Shown here: positions 9,331 to 18,847 of the stretch, piece after piece
Layout of the letters: each line of letters begins with the position of its first letter
Position numbering within the stretch: the first letter of the stretch is position 1
DNA from: an uncultured Dehalococcoidia bacterium
GTDB taxonomy: Bacteria; Chloroflexota; Dehalococcoidia; Lucifugimonadales; UBA1127
Direction of reading: 5' to 3'
Length of the DNA stretch: 64,000 bases
NCBI GenBank assembly: GCA_913049785.1
Contig: CAJWXP010000001.1
Span: 1 to 64,000 of the forward strand
Notes under the pieces: model-generated
The model's input: only the letters and a program-made list of their open reading frames with translations
The model's database searches: none
Told to the model about the DNA's origin: nothing
Position numbers and translations under genes: made by a program

Positions 9331-10410
9331 CTACGAGGGCTTGGTGGTGATGAAGTAGGAGTTCTCGATGTCGCCATCAACGCGCTTGATCTCCTCTACC
9401 TTCAGGCCGGTAGCCTCCAGCATCTCTTGGGCCAACTCGATCCCCCAGACGGTTCCAAGGCCTTCACCGCCCAGCGCCAGCGCCACCGTCATGCAGTGGA
9501 AGACGGAGAACGCAAAGAGCAGCGGCCCGATGGGGTGGTCGAGGTTCTTTTCAAGATGCGTAGACGCGTCCTCGTCCACCATCAGGTACGTGCCGCCGGG
9601 CTTGAGCGCATCTGCGATGGCTTGAAGCACCTGGCCGGGCTTGGCTTGGTCATGGATGGCGTCAAAGGACGTCATGAAATCGTACTTGCCTTTGACAGTG
9701 AGGTCGGAAACATCCTGGGCCTCAAAGGTCGCATTGGTCAGGCCCCAGGCATTGGCTTCGGCCCGCGCGGTGCTGAACCCCTCATCGGAGAAGTCGTAAC
9801 CCACGAAGCGACTCTTCGGGAACGCCCGCGCCATGACGTTTATCGCACGGCCCTGGCCGCACCCGATGTCCGCCACGTCGATACCGTGCTCAAGCTTCTC
9901 CGTCATGCCGGGAACCAGGGGCAGAATGGTGTCAACCATGGAGGCATCGTGGACCATGGAGCTGATCTCACCCATGATCTTCTGGAACGTGGGGTACTGG
10001 GAGTACGGAACGCCGCCACCCTTGTGGAACGAATCTACGATCTGGTCCTCCACCAGGCCGAACAGCGCGAAGAACTGGGCAAAGGTTGCCAGATTGTCGG
10101 TGCCGGCAGCCTGGGTCATGAACGCTGCGTGTTCAGGTGGTAGCGCGTACGTCTTGCCGTCCGGTGTGTAGTCGATGATCCTGCTGACAACCATGCCACC
10201 GAGCCACTCACGAACGTACCGCTCGTTCAACTTGGCAGCATCGGCGATCTGCTGGCTTGTTGATGGAGGCATATCACCCATCACATTGAACAGCCCCGTC
10301 CGATGACCAAGGCTGACCATCATGGCGGTGGATGCGTCATTAAGCACCCCCATCATCCGGTCTGCGAATGCATCAGCTTTCCCTTGGTCTATATCGGAAA
10401 TCGTAGTCAT
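9331..10410 (-). CDS. class I SAM-dependent methyltransferase with N-terminal winged helix
   Basis: VADIGCGQGRAINVMARAFP SAM motif; N-terminal helix-turn-helix QQIADAAKLNERYVREWLGGMV. Confidence 0.88.
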   Translation of the reverse strand: MTTISDIDQGKADAFADRMMGVLNDASTAMMVSLGHRTGLFNVMGDMPPSTSQQIADAAKLNERYVREWLGGMVVSRIIDYTPDGKTYALPPEHAAFMTQAAGTDNLATFAQFFALFGLVEDQIVDSFHKGGGVPYSQYPTFQKIMGEISSMVHDASMVDTILPLVPGMTEKLEHGIDVADIGCGQGRAINVMARAFPKSRFVGYDFSDEGFSTARAEANAWGLTNATFEAQDVSDLTVKGKYDFMTSFDAIHDQAKPGQVLQAIADALKPGGTYLMVDEDASTHLEKNLDHPIGPLLFAFSVFHCMTVALALGGEGLGTVWGIELAQEMLEATGLKVEEIKRVDGDIENSYFITTKPS

Positions 10411-10532
10411 GTTTTTCTCTCCTTAGTCGTTATTTACCTAATTGGGGGTAGCTTCAAAACACGGTAAGATTGGAGCACAGTACAAACCAACACAGATGTC
10501 CGTCAGGGAGTATAGGTACAGGATGCATCCTG

Positions 10533-11204
10533 TTAGATGCCGGTGATGCGAATAGACGAGTGGGCCTTGTACGTCCTATTGATGTTCAGTAGCAAGGCTG
10601 TCAGGTCCTCTACATAGCGCGAGTTTGCCAGCCCGCCGCCGTTCACCGCACGGACGCCCAGGATCATCTCTGCTAGCCCCATGATCCGGGTCTTGGCTGA
10701 GTCGTCGTCGCTGCACACGATAACATCGCAGTCAAGGCTCCGGTCGGGCACCATGAGGTCTGCTGCGCTGATGTTGTGGAACGCGCTGACGATCTTGGAG
10801 TTGGGCAAGATCTGCGCCGCCTCTTCCGCTGCGGAGCCTGCTTCCACGATCGTTGCGCTCGCTCGACCTTTCTCGAAGGCCAGCGGCACCACCACGTCTA
10901 CGATGACCTTGTTTTTCAGTGATTCCGTCAGGGCTTTCAACGTGTCCTTGTGGGCTGCGTACGGCACCGCGATGAACACCGCGTCGCCGAGTTGAGCGTA
11001 GCCGGTGTTCGCTGCTTCTTCGTTCGCGCCACCACGGATGTAGTCCTTGGGCAGTCCTGCCGGGAGCAGCTCCTGGACTTCTGTCGCCGCTGCGAGCCCT
11101 CGCTCGGCGTCTCGTGAACCGATAAAGACCCGCTCCCCCGCAATTGCGAATCGCAGGGCAAGCCCTTTACCTTCCGGACCTGTTCCCCCAATGAAGGAGA
11201 TCAT
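10533..11204 (-). CDS. NADPH-dependent F420 reductase (Npd-like)
   Basis: MISFIGGTGPEGKGLALRFAIAGERVFIGSRD...VPYAAHKDTLK; start trimmed to MISFIGG. Confidence 0.83.
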   Translation of the reverse strand: MISFIGGTGPEGKGLALRFAIAGERVFIGSRDAERGLAAATEVQELLPAGLPKDYIRGGANEEAANTGYAQLGDAVFIAVPYAAHKDTLKALTESLKNKVIVDVVVPLAFEKGRASATIVEAGSAAEEAAQILPNSKIVSAFHNISAADLMVPDRSLDCDVIVCSDDDSAKTRIMGLAEMILGVRAVNGGGLANSRYVEDLTALLLNINRTYKAHSSIRITGI

Positions 11205-11418
11205 CTGCACCTCGTCAATAGGTATTGTCGACCGACAGGATAGAGCAGCCACGTCGTTCTTGGAAGGGCGACACAATATCATCACCTTGACTGTGCCCGA
11301 ACCGCAACGGATACTGACGCGGATTTCATCGCATGTGCCCCCTTGACTCATGTGAAACCGGTGCATGGACTAGCAACAGCGGAGCACTAGGGATTTAGCA
11401 AACGGCAGGAGACACCAA

Positions 11419-12603
11419 ATGAAACGAAGCACAGACAGGATACTGACCACCCACGCGGGCAAGCTGCCCAACCCCACAAACATGGCGGAAGTGCAGAAGG
11501 CCAAGGCTTCTGGGGACCAAGCAAAGATCGATGACGTGGTGACGGCGGGCATCCTGGAAGCGTTCGTCCGGCAGCGTGAACTGAAGAACGATATTCACAG
11601 CGACGGCGAGTTCTGGAAGAGTCGTGACGAGACCTACTTCGCAGGTAGGACTACGGGAGTGGAAGCCAAGCCGGTCACTCCTGACAACCCGGCGTCCATG
11701 CTGGCCAACATGCAGGAGCGGCACAGCGGGCAGTTCGATGACTTCTATGCGGCGTTCGACCGTGTGGGCAACACGCCCCAACCGGGACAGGACAACCCCG
11801 CTCCAACGCAGCGATGGGTCATCACCGGCGCTATGGAGAACAAAGACGAGGCGTCCAGCAAACACGAAGTCGCAGTGGTCAAGGCCGCGCTGGAAAAGGC
11901 GGGCGTCGACAAGGAGGACTTCTTCTATCCGGTGCTGAGTCCGGGCTGGCTGGGTCATTCCCTGTGGAACGAGTACTACAAGACCGAGGAAGAGTACGTC
12001 TATGCGATGGCTGAGTTCTATCGTCAGGACTACGAGGCCGTGGCGGAGGCTGGGTTCCTCCTGCAGATCGACGACCCTGATCTGGTGGACGCCTTCTGCA
12101 TGTTCACCCCAGCTAAAAGCGTTGAGGAGTACCGGAAGTACGTCGACCTTCGCATCGAGGCGTTGAACTACGGTCTGCGCAACGTTCCAGAAGAACAGAT
12201 CCGCTACCACACCTGCTGGGGAAGCTGGCACACCCCTCATGTTACAGACCTCCCCTTTGAGCACACGGTGGACATCATGCTCAAGGTGAAGGCCCAGGCT
12301 TACTCCGTTGAGGCGGCGGACGCGCAGCACATCCTGGACTACAAGGTCTGGGACAGGATCAAATTCCCGGACGGCAAGATATACATCCCAGGCGTAGTAG
12401 CTCACAAGACCACCACGGTGGAGACGCCTGAGGTGGTGGCAGACCGCATCATCACCTACGCAAACATCATGGGTAAAGAGAACGTAATCGCTGGGACAGA
12501 CTGCGGTTACGGCGGCAGGACGTATCCGGACATCGCGTGGGCCAAGATGCGGGCAATGGCGGCGGGCGCTGAGCTAGCAACCAAGCAACTCTGGGGCAAG
12601 TAG
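11419..12603 (+). CDS. cobalamin-independent methionine synthase (MetE C-terminal)-like protein
   Basis: RILTTHAGKLP start, RYHTCWGSWHTPHVTD, GVVAHKTTTVETPEVVADRI, AGTDCGYGG. Confidence 0.85.
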   Translation: MKRSTDRILTTHAGKLPNPTNMAEVQKAKASGDQAKIDDVVTAGILEAFVRQRELKNDIHSDGEFWKSRDETYFAGRTTGVEAKPVTPDNPASMLANMQERHSGQFDDFYAAFDRVGNTPQPGQDNPAPTQRWVITGAMENKDEASSKHEVAVVKAALEKAGVDKEDFFYPVLSPGWLGHSLWNEYYKTEEEYVYAMAEFYRQDYEAVAEAGFLLQIDDPDLVDAFCMFTPAKSVEEYRKYVDLRIEALNYGLRNVPEEQIRYHTCWGSWHTPHVTDLPFEHTVDIMLKVKAQAYSVEAADAQHILDYKVWDRIKFPDGKIYIPGVVAHKTTTVETPEVVADRIITYANIMGKENVIAGTDCGYGGRTYPDIAWAKMRAMAAGAELATKQLWGK

Positions 12604-12719
12604 TCAGGGCTCGCCTGCAGGAACACTGAATTGCTAAGGCATCGCGTGAAAAAAGAACGATGCTGGAGTAAACTATCGCATCAAGGTTTTTAAACCCGGA
12701 ATTCGGGGAGGAGGACGAT

Positions 12720-13115
12720 ATGGGACTGAGTCTGGATCACACCATTGTTCCGTCCAAGGGCAAAGAGGCAGCGGCAAAGTGGATGGCAGGTATCCTGGGA
12801 GTGGAGTACACCGGAATGTGGGGCCACTTCGCTCCAGTCAAAATCAATGATCTCTTGAGCTTCGACTTCGATGACCGCGAGGAGTTTGAGTCTCACCACT
12901 ATGCTCTACTGGCCACCGATCAAGAGTTCGATGAGATATTGGACAGGGTCAAGGGAGAGGGTATCCCGTACGGCAGTGGCCCCCGGGCACGCACAGATAT
13001 GGAGATCAATCACCTCCACACCGGGCGTGGCTTCTACTTTGAGGACAAGGATCGCCACGTTTGGGAAGTCATCACCCACACCTATGGAGAGTTTCCCGGC
13101 CAGTCGCAACCTTAG
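12720..13115 (+). CDS. VOC/glyoxalase family protein
   Basis: SLDHTIVPSKGKEAAAKWMAGILG...GRGFYFEDKDRHVWEVITHTYG. Confidence 0.82.
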   Translation: MGLSLDHTIVPSKGKEAAAKWMAGILGVEYTGMWGHFAPVKINDLLSFDFDDREEFESHHYALLATDQEFDEILDRVKGEGIPYGSGPRARTDMEINHLHTGRGFYFEDKDRHVWEVITHTYGEFPGQSQP

Positions 13116-13254
13116 CAACTAACCACGAATAGCGAAAAACAACGAACCCGCTTCACGTTGATTGGGGCGGGTTCGTTGCGTCAAGCGGCCTTTCTTGTGT
13201 AACCGCCAGGCATATGAGTCCAGGGTCTCACCCTGGTGTGATATCCTGCCAGGT

Positions 13255-14169
13255 ATGGAAGCGGGTACACGAGTGCTGGTACGTCGATCCCTGCTGGTGG
13301 TGTCACCACTGGACGATAGGGGACTTACGGACGCAGCCAATAGCGTAGCCGACGCCATAGTGGTCGATCTGACCTCCCGCGTTCCCAAACCCCAACGTGA
13401 TGACGCACGCCGTGCCACTCCGTCCGCGGTGGAACGCCTGTCGGGCAGCGGCGCTGAGTTGCTTCTGTGGACGGACCCTAAGGGCGTTTCGGCTGACCTT
13501 GCGGCCTGCGGATTTGAAGCTATCACCGGAGTGGTTGCAGCCGTTGATACACCTGAGGAAGCTAACAGTATCGACGAAGCCCTGGCTACGTGGGAATCGG
13601 CCAACAACATCCCAAACGGCACGCTGACCATGGAGCTTGTCCTTGCATCTGCCAAAGCTGTGGGCAACGTAGACCAACTAGCGGCTGCCAGCCGTCGTAT
13701 CGCGGCGATGGCCCTTGACGATGAAACGCTGCTGTGTGAAATGGGCGTTGCATCTTCTGGCCCTTCAGACAGGTTGCTCTATCAACGGGGTAAGATGGTC
13801 ATGTCCGCCCGGTCGGCAGGGATACAGGTACACGCACTGGGGCATATAGGCGACAGCCTCGTCGACCGCGCAGTCGCAGCTCGCCAGGCCGGACTTCGAG
13901 GGGCATTGTGCTTCAACTCGATTGAAGTCCTGGCTCTTAATACCGGTTTTAGTCCCCTTATCGAAGAAATCGAGGCCGCGAGACAAGTTCTGGAAGTCAT
14001 GCAGGAAGCTGTCGATGGCGGTCGCGGCGCGGTTGCCGTGTCCAGCGGACAGATGGCAGACCTGGCCAACGTCCGGGGCGCGCAGGCCATCATCGCGTGG
14101 AGCGAAGCCGTCGAAGCCCGAGAATCTCTTCGCAGGCAGCCTGCCTCGTCGCAAATAAGCCTGGAGTGA
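13255..14169 (+). CDS. divergent CitE/HpcH-HpaI aldolase-like protein (probably catalytically altered)
   Basis: MEAGTRVLVRRSLLVVSPLDDRG...AIVVDLTSRVPKPQRDDAR aligns in layout with the downstream CitE gene (RRSMLFTPANV...VVLDIEDSV) but lacks EDSV and EAD motifs. Confidence 0.7.
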   Translation: MEAGTRVLVRRSLLVVSPLDDRGLTDAANSVADAIVVDLTSRVPKPQRDDARRATPSAVERLSGSGAELLLWTDPKGVSADLAACGFEAITGVVAAVDTPEEANSIDEALATWESANNIPNGTLTMELVLASAKAVGNVDQLAAASRRIAAMALDDETLLCEMGVASSGPSDRLLYQRGKMVMSARSAGIQVHALGHIGDSLVDRAVAARQAGLRGALCFNSIEVLALNTGFSPLIEEIEAARQVLEVMQEAVDGGRGAVAVSSGQMADLANVRGAQAIIAWSEAVEARESLRRQPASSQISLE

Positions 14170-14200
14170 TAGACAACTCGACTCAAGAAAGGGAAACCTT

Positions 14201-15709
14201 TTGGCTATAGAGGATTACATACAACCCGGCGAGCGTATCGTTGCTGAGTGCGCGGGGGTGTATGCCACAAACCATCGAATCATCCACTACACGCCGCGGT
14301 CAAAGAGCCTGACCTTCCGTGAGTATGCTTACCCCCAGATCACAGCGCTCAAGCTGGTGCCGAAAGCACGTTTCTCCACGGTGTTTCTTGGCTTCATCGT
14401 CACATTGCTCAGCCTTCTAGCCGGACCCGGCAGCCCCTTTCAAGTAGGTGTTGCAGCTCTGGGAGTGGGCGCAATGGGGATGGGGCTTCTCCTGGGTGAC
14501 CGGTATCTGGAGGTCACCGGCGACGCGGACGACGGTAAACCTGCTCAGTGGCGACTGAGAGATGCTTCCGACAAAGAGAGCAAAGAGTTCCTAGCGGCTG
14601 CGCGAGCTGCGATGGCTGGCCCTCCTGCACTGGTTGCTGTAACACCCGCCATAGTCATAGAAACATCGATGTCTGGCACCGTGCCGAGATCAGTCCTATT
14701 GATTCCCGCCGACCAGCCTTCGCAAGTGCGATCCGCGCTGGAAAGCGTCGCGGACGTTGTTTGCATCGATATGGCTGACCTGGTGCATCCTGCCAACCGG
14801 GCCGCAGCCCGACTCATGATGTGGGGAGAGGTCACTGCGGCAGCACGATCATCCAAGGGCGTTTGGGCACAAATCGGCGTGGAGTCGCTTCAAGAGGATC
14901 TGGAAGCCTGTGTGTGGCCCGGTCTTGGCGCTGTCGTCGCACACGTGGACTCCGCTGAGGCTGTACGCGGGTTGGACGATGCACTAGCCGCCTGGGAGAA
15001 GGAACGGGACGTGCAATCCCAAGTGAGCATCGTGGTTGCTCTGGACACCGCCGCTGCGGTCTGGTCTGTCCGCGAGACCCTTGTTGCAAGCCCAAGGGTA
15101 TTGGCAGCGGCTGTCGGGGGGCAAGACCTCCTCCACCTGCCGGAAACTATCTCACCGAGACAACTCTTCTCAGCTCAGGAATACATGCAGGGTCGGATAG
15201 CCGCTGGGGCGATCGAAGCCGGCGTGCCGATGCTGGGAAAGATCGGCACAGACATCGCGCTGGGACATCTGGCTGAGGCTTTAGGGACAATCGTAGATAC
15301 TCGAATATTCCGGGCTGCACAGACGGCTCGCGGCGATGGGTTCCACGGCGCAGTCACCACTCACCTTGAGGCCCTAAGCGCCTGCAACACAGCCTTCCCG
15401 CTTTCCGTGCCAATGCTGACCCCGCTACAACCACCGGCCCCATTGGCCGCGCATCTGCAACCCGTTGTGCCATCGCACTTTGAACTGGCGCAGATTGCTC
15501 CGCAAACAACTCCGACTCCCTCAGCTTATAACCCTGTAGTGCCGTCCCACTTCGACGTTAAACCACAAACAATGCCGCCGGTGCCCGAGAGATCGCGACC
15601 CGTCGCGGCTCCACGCGGGCTAAAGTCCTTGCCGCTGTCGCCCAGTAATTGGCGACCGGTAGTGCCGTCACATTTTGGGCGTGTCGTCCCACCTCCTGAG
15701 GCTGGCTAG
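14201..15709 (+). CDS. multidomain protein: bacterial PH-like N-terminus with two TM helices, divergent CitE-like domain, Pro-rich PVVPSHF-repeat tail
   Basis: TTG start. GERIVAECAGVYATNHRIIHYTP...YPQITALKLV (PH-like); VPRSVLLIPADQPSQVRSALESVADVVCIDMADLV (CitE-like); three PVVPSHF motifs. Confidence 0.7.
   Translation: MAIEDYIQPGERIVAECAGVYATNHRIIHYTPRSKSLTFREYAYPQITALKLVPKARFSTVFLGFIVTLLSLLAGPGSPFQVGVAALGVGAMGMGLLLGDRYLEVTGDADDGKPAQWRLRDASDKESKEFLAAARAAMAGPPALVAVTPAIVIETSMSGTVPRSVLLIPADQPSQVRSALESVADVVCIDMADLVHPANRAAARLMMWGEVTAAARSSKGVWAQIGVESLQEDLEACVWPGLGAVVAHVDSAEAVRGLDDALAAWEKERDVQSQVSIVVALDTAAAVWSVRETLVASPRVLAAAVGGQDLLHLPETISPRQLFSAQEYMQGRIAAGAIEAGVPMLGKIGTDIALGHLAEALGTIVDTRIFRAAQTARGDGFHGAVTTHLEALSACNTAFPLSVPMLTPLQPPAPLAAHLQPVVPSHFELAQIAPQTTPTPSAYNPVVPSHFDVKPQTMPPVPERSRPVAAPRGLKSLPLSPSNWRPVVPSHFGRVVPPPEAG
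15461..15676 (+). repeat. three coding copies of a PVVPSHF motif
   Basis: 15461-15481 cccgttgtgccatcgcacttt; 15533-15553 cctgtagtgccgtcccacttc; 15656-15676 ccggtagtgccgtcacatttt. Confidence 0.85.
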
Positions 15710-15719
15710 GCTTCCGGCG

Positions 15720-16676
15720 ATGACCTTCGTCCGCCGCTCCATGCTGTTCACCCCTGCCAACGTGCGTCGCTTTGTGGAGGGCGTCTGGAAGCACAGCCCC
15801 GACATGGTGGTGCTTGACATTGAGGACTCGGTGGCGCCCGACCAGAAGCAGTCGGCGCAAGCCATGATGCAGGACGCCATACCCCTGGCTGCGCGAGGTG
15901 GCGCAGAGGTCGCAGTGCGCGTGAACAGTGACACCGTGGCAGAGGACTGCAACGCCGCGATATGGCCCGGCTTGTGTGCCGTGGTACTCCCCAAGGCTGA
16001 AACTCAAGAGCAGATCACAACGTTGGACGCCCTACTCACCCGACTTGAAGCCGAGCGTGGCCTGCCTCCTATGTCTGTGGAGATCATGCCCATGATAGAG
16101 TCGGCGATAGGGGTCCAGAACGCCTACGCAATCGCCTCTGCCAGCAGGCGTATCAAATCGTTCGGCGTGCTGGGAGAAGCGGATCTCACGGCCGACCTGG
16201 GAGCATCGTTCGACGCACTGCAATCCCACGACGTGCTTGCGTACCCACGTGGCGAGGTTGGCCTAGCAGCATGCGCTCTGGGACTGACGGTAAACGGTCG
16301 AGCGTGGACACCGGGCAAAGCGACCATCGCCGACTACGGCGACCTCGAAGCTCTAGAACGGTCTATGCGGGCTTCGTGGTTGGCGGGGTGTCGCAGCACC
16401 TTCTGCATCCATCCCCGACAGGTGGCCGCCGCAAACGAGCACCTGCGCCCATCGGCGTCAGACGTTGCTCAGGCTTCCGAGATGGTGCGAGCGTACACAG
16501 AGGCCGACCGGGCACGGCTGCCTTACGGCGTGCTTGACGGGTTGGTCGTTGACGCCAAAAGCGCCCAGACTGCTCAGAACATCATCGATTACGCGGCGGC
16601 GTGTGATGCCAAAGATGCAGCCAAGGCCAGCCGTCGCGCCAAGTTGGAAGTCGAGGCACGCAATGAGCCTGTATAA
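15720..16676 (+). CDS. HpcH/HpaI aldolase / citrate lyase beta (CitE)-like protein
   Basis: RRSMLFTPANVRRF, VVLDIEDSVAPDQK, VVLPKAE, MPMIESAIGV, GEADLTADLG, STFCIHPRQV. Confidence 0.9.
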   Translation: MTFVRRSMLFTPANVRRFVEGVWKHSPDMVVLDIEDSVAPDQKQSAQAMMQDAIPLAARGGAEVAVRVNSDTVAEDCNAAIWPGLCAVVLPKAETQEQITTLDALLTRLEAERGLPPMSVEIMPMIESAIGVQNAYAIASASRRIKSFGVLGEADLTADLGASFDALQSHDVLAYPRGEVGLAACALGLTVNGRAWTPGKATIADYGDLEALERSMRASWLAGCRSTFCIHPRQVAAANEHLRPSASDVAQASEMVRAYTEADRARLPYGVLDGLVVDAKSAQTAQNIIDYAAACDAKDAAKASRRAKLEVEARNEPV

Positions 16677-17330
16677 AGCGGTGTTGTTTGATCTTGATGG
16701 CACTCTGATCACCGCGTTGCGGCGTTCGGACGTGTAGCCGGAGCACTGCACGAGGACGAGCCAGCGATTCAAGCTGCACTATCACGGGAGAAGTTCGTTG
16801 AGCAGATGCTGACGTGGGACGAGGATGGATACGCTCCCAGGGAAGATGTGTATAGTCTGGTTCTCAAATTATGGCCTGGCGTGACCCGCTCTCTCCAGGA
16901 CCTGCTGGCATTCCACAACCGGACACAACCCGTCTCCACGTTGCCTGATGAACGAGTTGTGGTATTTTTGCGGGAGTTGCACGACGCCGGAGTGCGTTGG
17001 GGTGTTATCACTAATGGAGGCTCGACCCAACGACCAAAAATCGAATCGTCAGGGTTTGGAGACATCATGCCGTTCGTCGTCGTGTCTGGCGAAGTTGGGT
17101 ACGAGAAGCCAGACCCACGCATCTACCAGGACGGGTTGAAGCAGCTAGGCGATGTATCGGCCGCAAACACGCTCTTCGTGGGCGACAACGTCGAAACGGA
17201 CATTGGTGGTGCGCAGTCGGCCGGAATGGCAACGGCGTGGGTGCGGCGAGGTAGCGAATGGCCAGCAGCCAATGAGCCGCCCAGCTACGAGGTCGACCAT
17301 GTGGACGAGCTACGGTCAGTGTTGCTCTAG
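16663..17330 (+). pseudogene. HAD-family phosphatase, frameshifted
   Basis: MSLYKAVLFDLDGTLI in frame 1 of 16663, then RVAAFGRVAGALHEDEP...VITNGGSTQRPKIE...YEKPDPRIYQDGL...FVGDNVETDIGGAQSAGM in another frame. One missing base near 16710 (atcGaccgc) would restore LIDRVAAF. Confidence 0.85.
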
Positions 17331-17412
17331 CGTATGCCGGGGGCACATCCCTCGGAGCCCTTTGCCAGAGGGGTTCCCCTCTGAACTCCCCAGTGTTGGT
17401 ACTTGGCAAGAG

Positions 17413-17491
17413 CGGCTTTAGTCTCCTCGTCGCAGCGCGTATGCCAGGGACTGGCCTGAGGGCCAGACGGCTTTAGTCCCCTCGCCGCAGC
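17413..17491 (+). repeat. 24-nt direct repeat pair, CGGCTTTAGTCYCCTCGYCGCAGC
   Basis: Copies at 17413-17436 and 17468-17491 with 2 mismatches; an inverted partial copy lies at 22365-22380. Confidence 0.8.
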
Positions 17492-17504
17492 TACACAAAC
17501 CCTG

Positions 17505-18827
17505 CTAAACCCTGCCGTCAGCGCGCAGTGCGGAGAATGTCTCCTCAAAGTACCCTAGCGTCTCCTGGATATCGGCGTCAGTGTGGGCTGATGAGACCAG
17601 TCCGGAGCGCCCGCCCATCAGGTCCATGCCTGAGTTCAACGCAGCCAACCGCAGTTGCCTGACCAATGCCGGTGGGGTCGCGCCCTGCGATTCTGACGGG
17701 TGCTGGTGCTCGGCGTCCGTACACTGGCACTGCATCCCCAACCGAAGCTGGAAGATCGATGCCATGCCGTAGCAGCAACCGGGTATCTCCATGCGCGTCA
17801 TGAGGTCGTTGATGCCGCGTCGCAGCACCGTGGCTGTGGCGTCCGCCTTGGCGTTGTGCTCACCGGTTGCAACGAGTTTCAGCGCCGCCGTGCCCGCAGC
17901 CGCTGCCAGAGGATTGGCGTTGAACGTGCCGGCGTGGCCCACACGGTTGTCGCCGTTGCTCTCATCGTGGGCGATCATGTTCAGGATGTCAGCGCGACCC
18001 GACACGGCGCCGCCGGGCAGCCCGCCAGCGAGGATCTTGGCCAGCGTTGTGACGTCCGGGGTCACGCCGTAGAGGGACTGTGCGCCTCCTGTGGAGATAC
18101 GAAAGCCTGTTACCACCTCGTCGAAAATCAGTACGACGCCATGCTTGGTTGTGACGTCTCGTAGCTCCTGCAAGAACTCCGGGTACACGGGAATCTGGCC
18201 CATGCCAGCGCCTGTGGGCTCTAGGATGACCGCTGCGATGTCGTCGTGCTCCTCCAGCGTGCGCGCTACTGCGCCATTGTCGTTGGGCTGCAGAACGTAG
18301 GACAGGGCGGCGACCTCCGGGGCGATGCCACCCATGTTGCGACCTGAGCCTGCCAGCAGGAAGTCATGCCAGCCGTGGAAGTGGCTCTGGAACTTGATGA
18401 CTTTGTACTTCCCGGTGAACGCTCGAACCAGGCGCAGGGCCAGCAGCGTCGCTTCCGTGCCGGAGGATGTGAATCGCACGCGTTCGGCGGAGGGGATGAG
18501 CTTCTGCACCAGACGACCCCATTCGATCTCCTCCTTGGTGTTGGCTCCCAGATGGGTGCCCTGGGTCACCTTGTCGGTAACGGCCTTTACCACATCCGGG
18601 TGGCCGTGGCCCAGGAGAAGCGCACCGTGGCCCATGACATAATCAACGTACTCATTGCCGTCAACGTCCCACTTGCGGCTTCCCTTGGCGTGGGTAGCCA
18701 CAACGGGGAAGGGCATCAGGAAACGGTTGTCGTGGGTGACGCCGTCGGGGAAGATGTCCATGGCATCGGCGTAGGTCTCCTGCGACGTTGGGTGCTTTGC
18801 TTGATACTGCTCTTCAATGGTCGGCAT
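17505..18827 (-). CDS. class III aminotransferase, glutamate-1-semialdehyde 2,1-aminomutase-like
   Basis: FPDGVTHDNRFLMPFP, FTSSGTEATLLALRLVRAFTGK, LIFDEVVTGFR, AKILAGGLPGGAVSGRADI. Confidence 0.9.
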   Translation of the reverse strand: MPTIEEQYQAKHPTSQETYADAMDIFPDGVTHDNRFLMPFPVVATHAKGSRKWDVDGNEYVDYVMGHGALLLGHGHPDVVKAVTDKVTQGTHLGANTKEEIEWGRLVQKLIPSAERVRFTSSGTEATLLALRLVRAFTGKYKVIKFQSHFHGWHDFLLAGSGRNMGGIAPEVAALSYVLQPNDNGAVARTLEEHDDIAAVILEPTGAGMGQIPVYPEFLQELRDVTTKHGVVLIFDEVVTGFRISTGGAQSLYGVTPDVTTLAKILAGGLPGGAVSGRADILNMIAHDESNGDNRVGHAGTFNANPLAAAAGTAALKLVATGEHNAKADATATVLRRGINDLMTRMEIPGCCYGMASIFQLRLGMQCQCTDAEHQHPSESQGATPPALVRQLRLAALNSGMDLMGGRSGLVSSAHTDADIQETLGYFEETFSALRADGRV

Positions 18828-18847
18828 GGTGCGTCTCCCTTGTTTGT

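Noticed and set aside
11395-12405. 336-aa minus-strand ORF
   Set aside because: Shadow of the MetE-like gene 11419..12603; no domain signal.
13141-13177. Hairpin AACGAACCCGC...GCGGGTTCGTT as a plus-strand terminator
   Set aside because: A good stem, but no T tract on the plus-strand 3' side; poly-T appears only on the minus strand, where no gene ends. Not called as a terminator.
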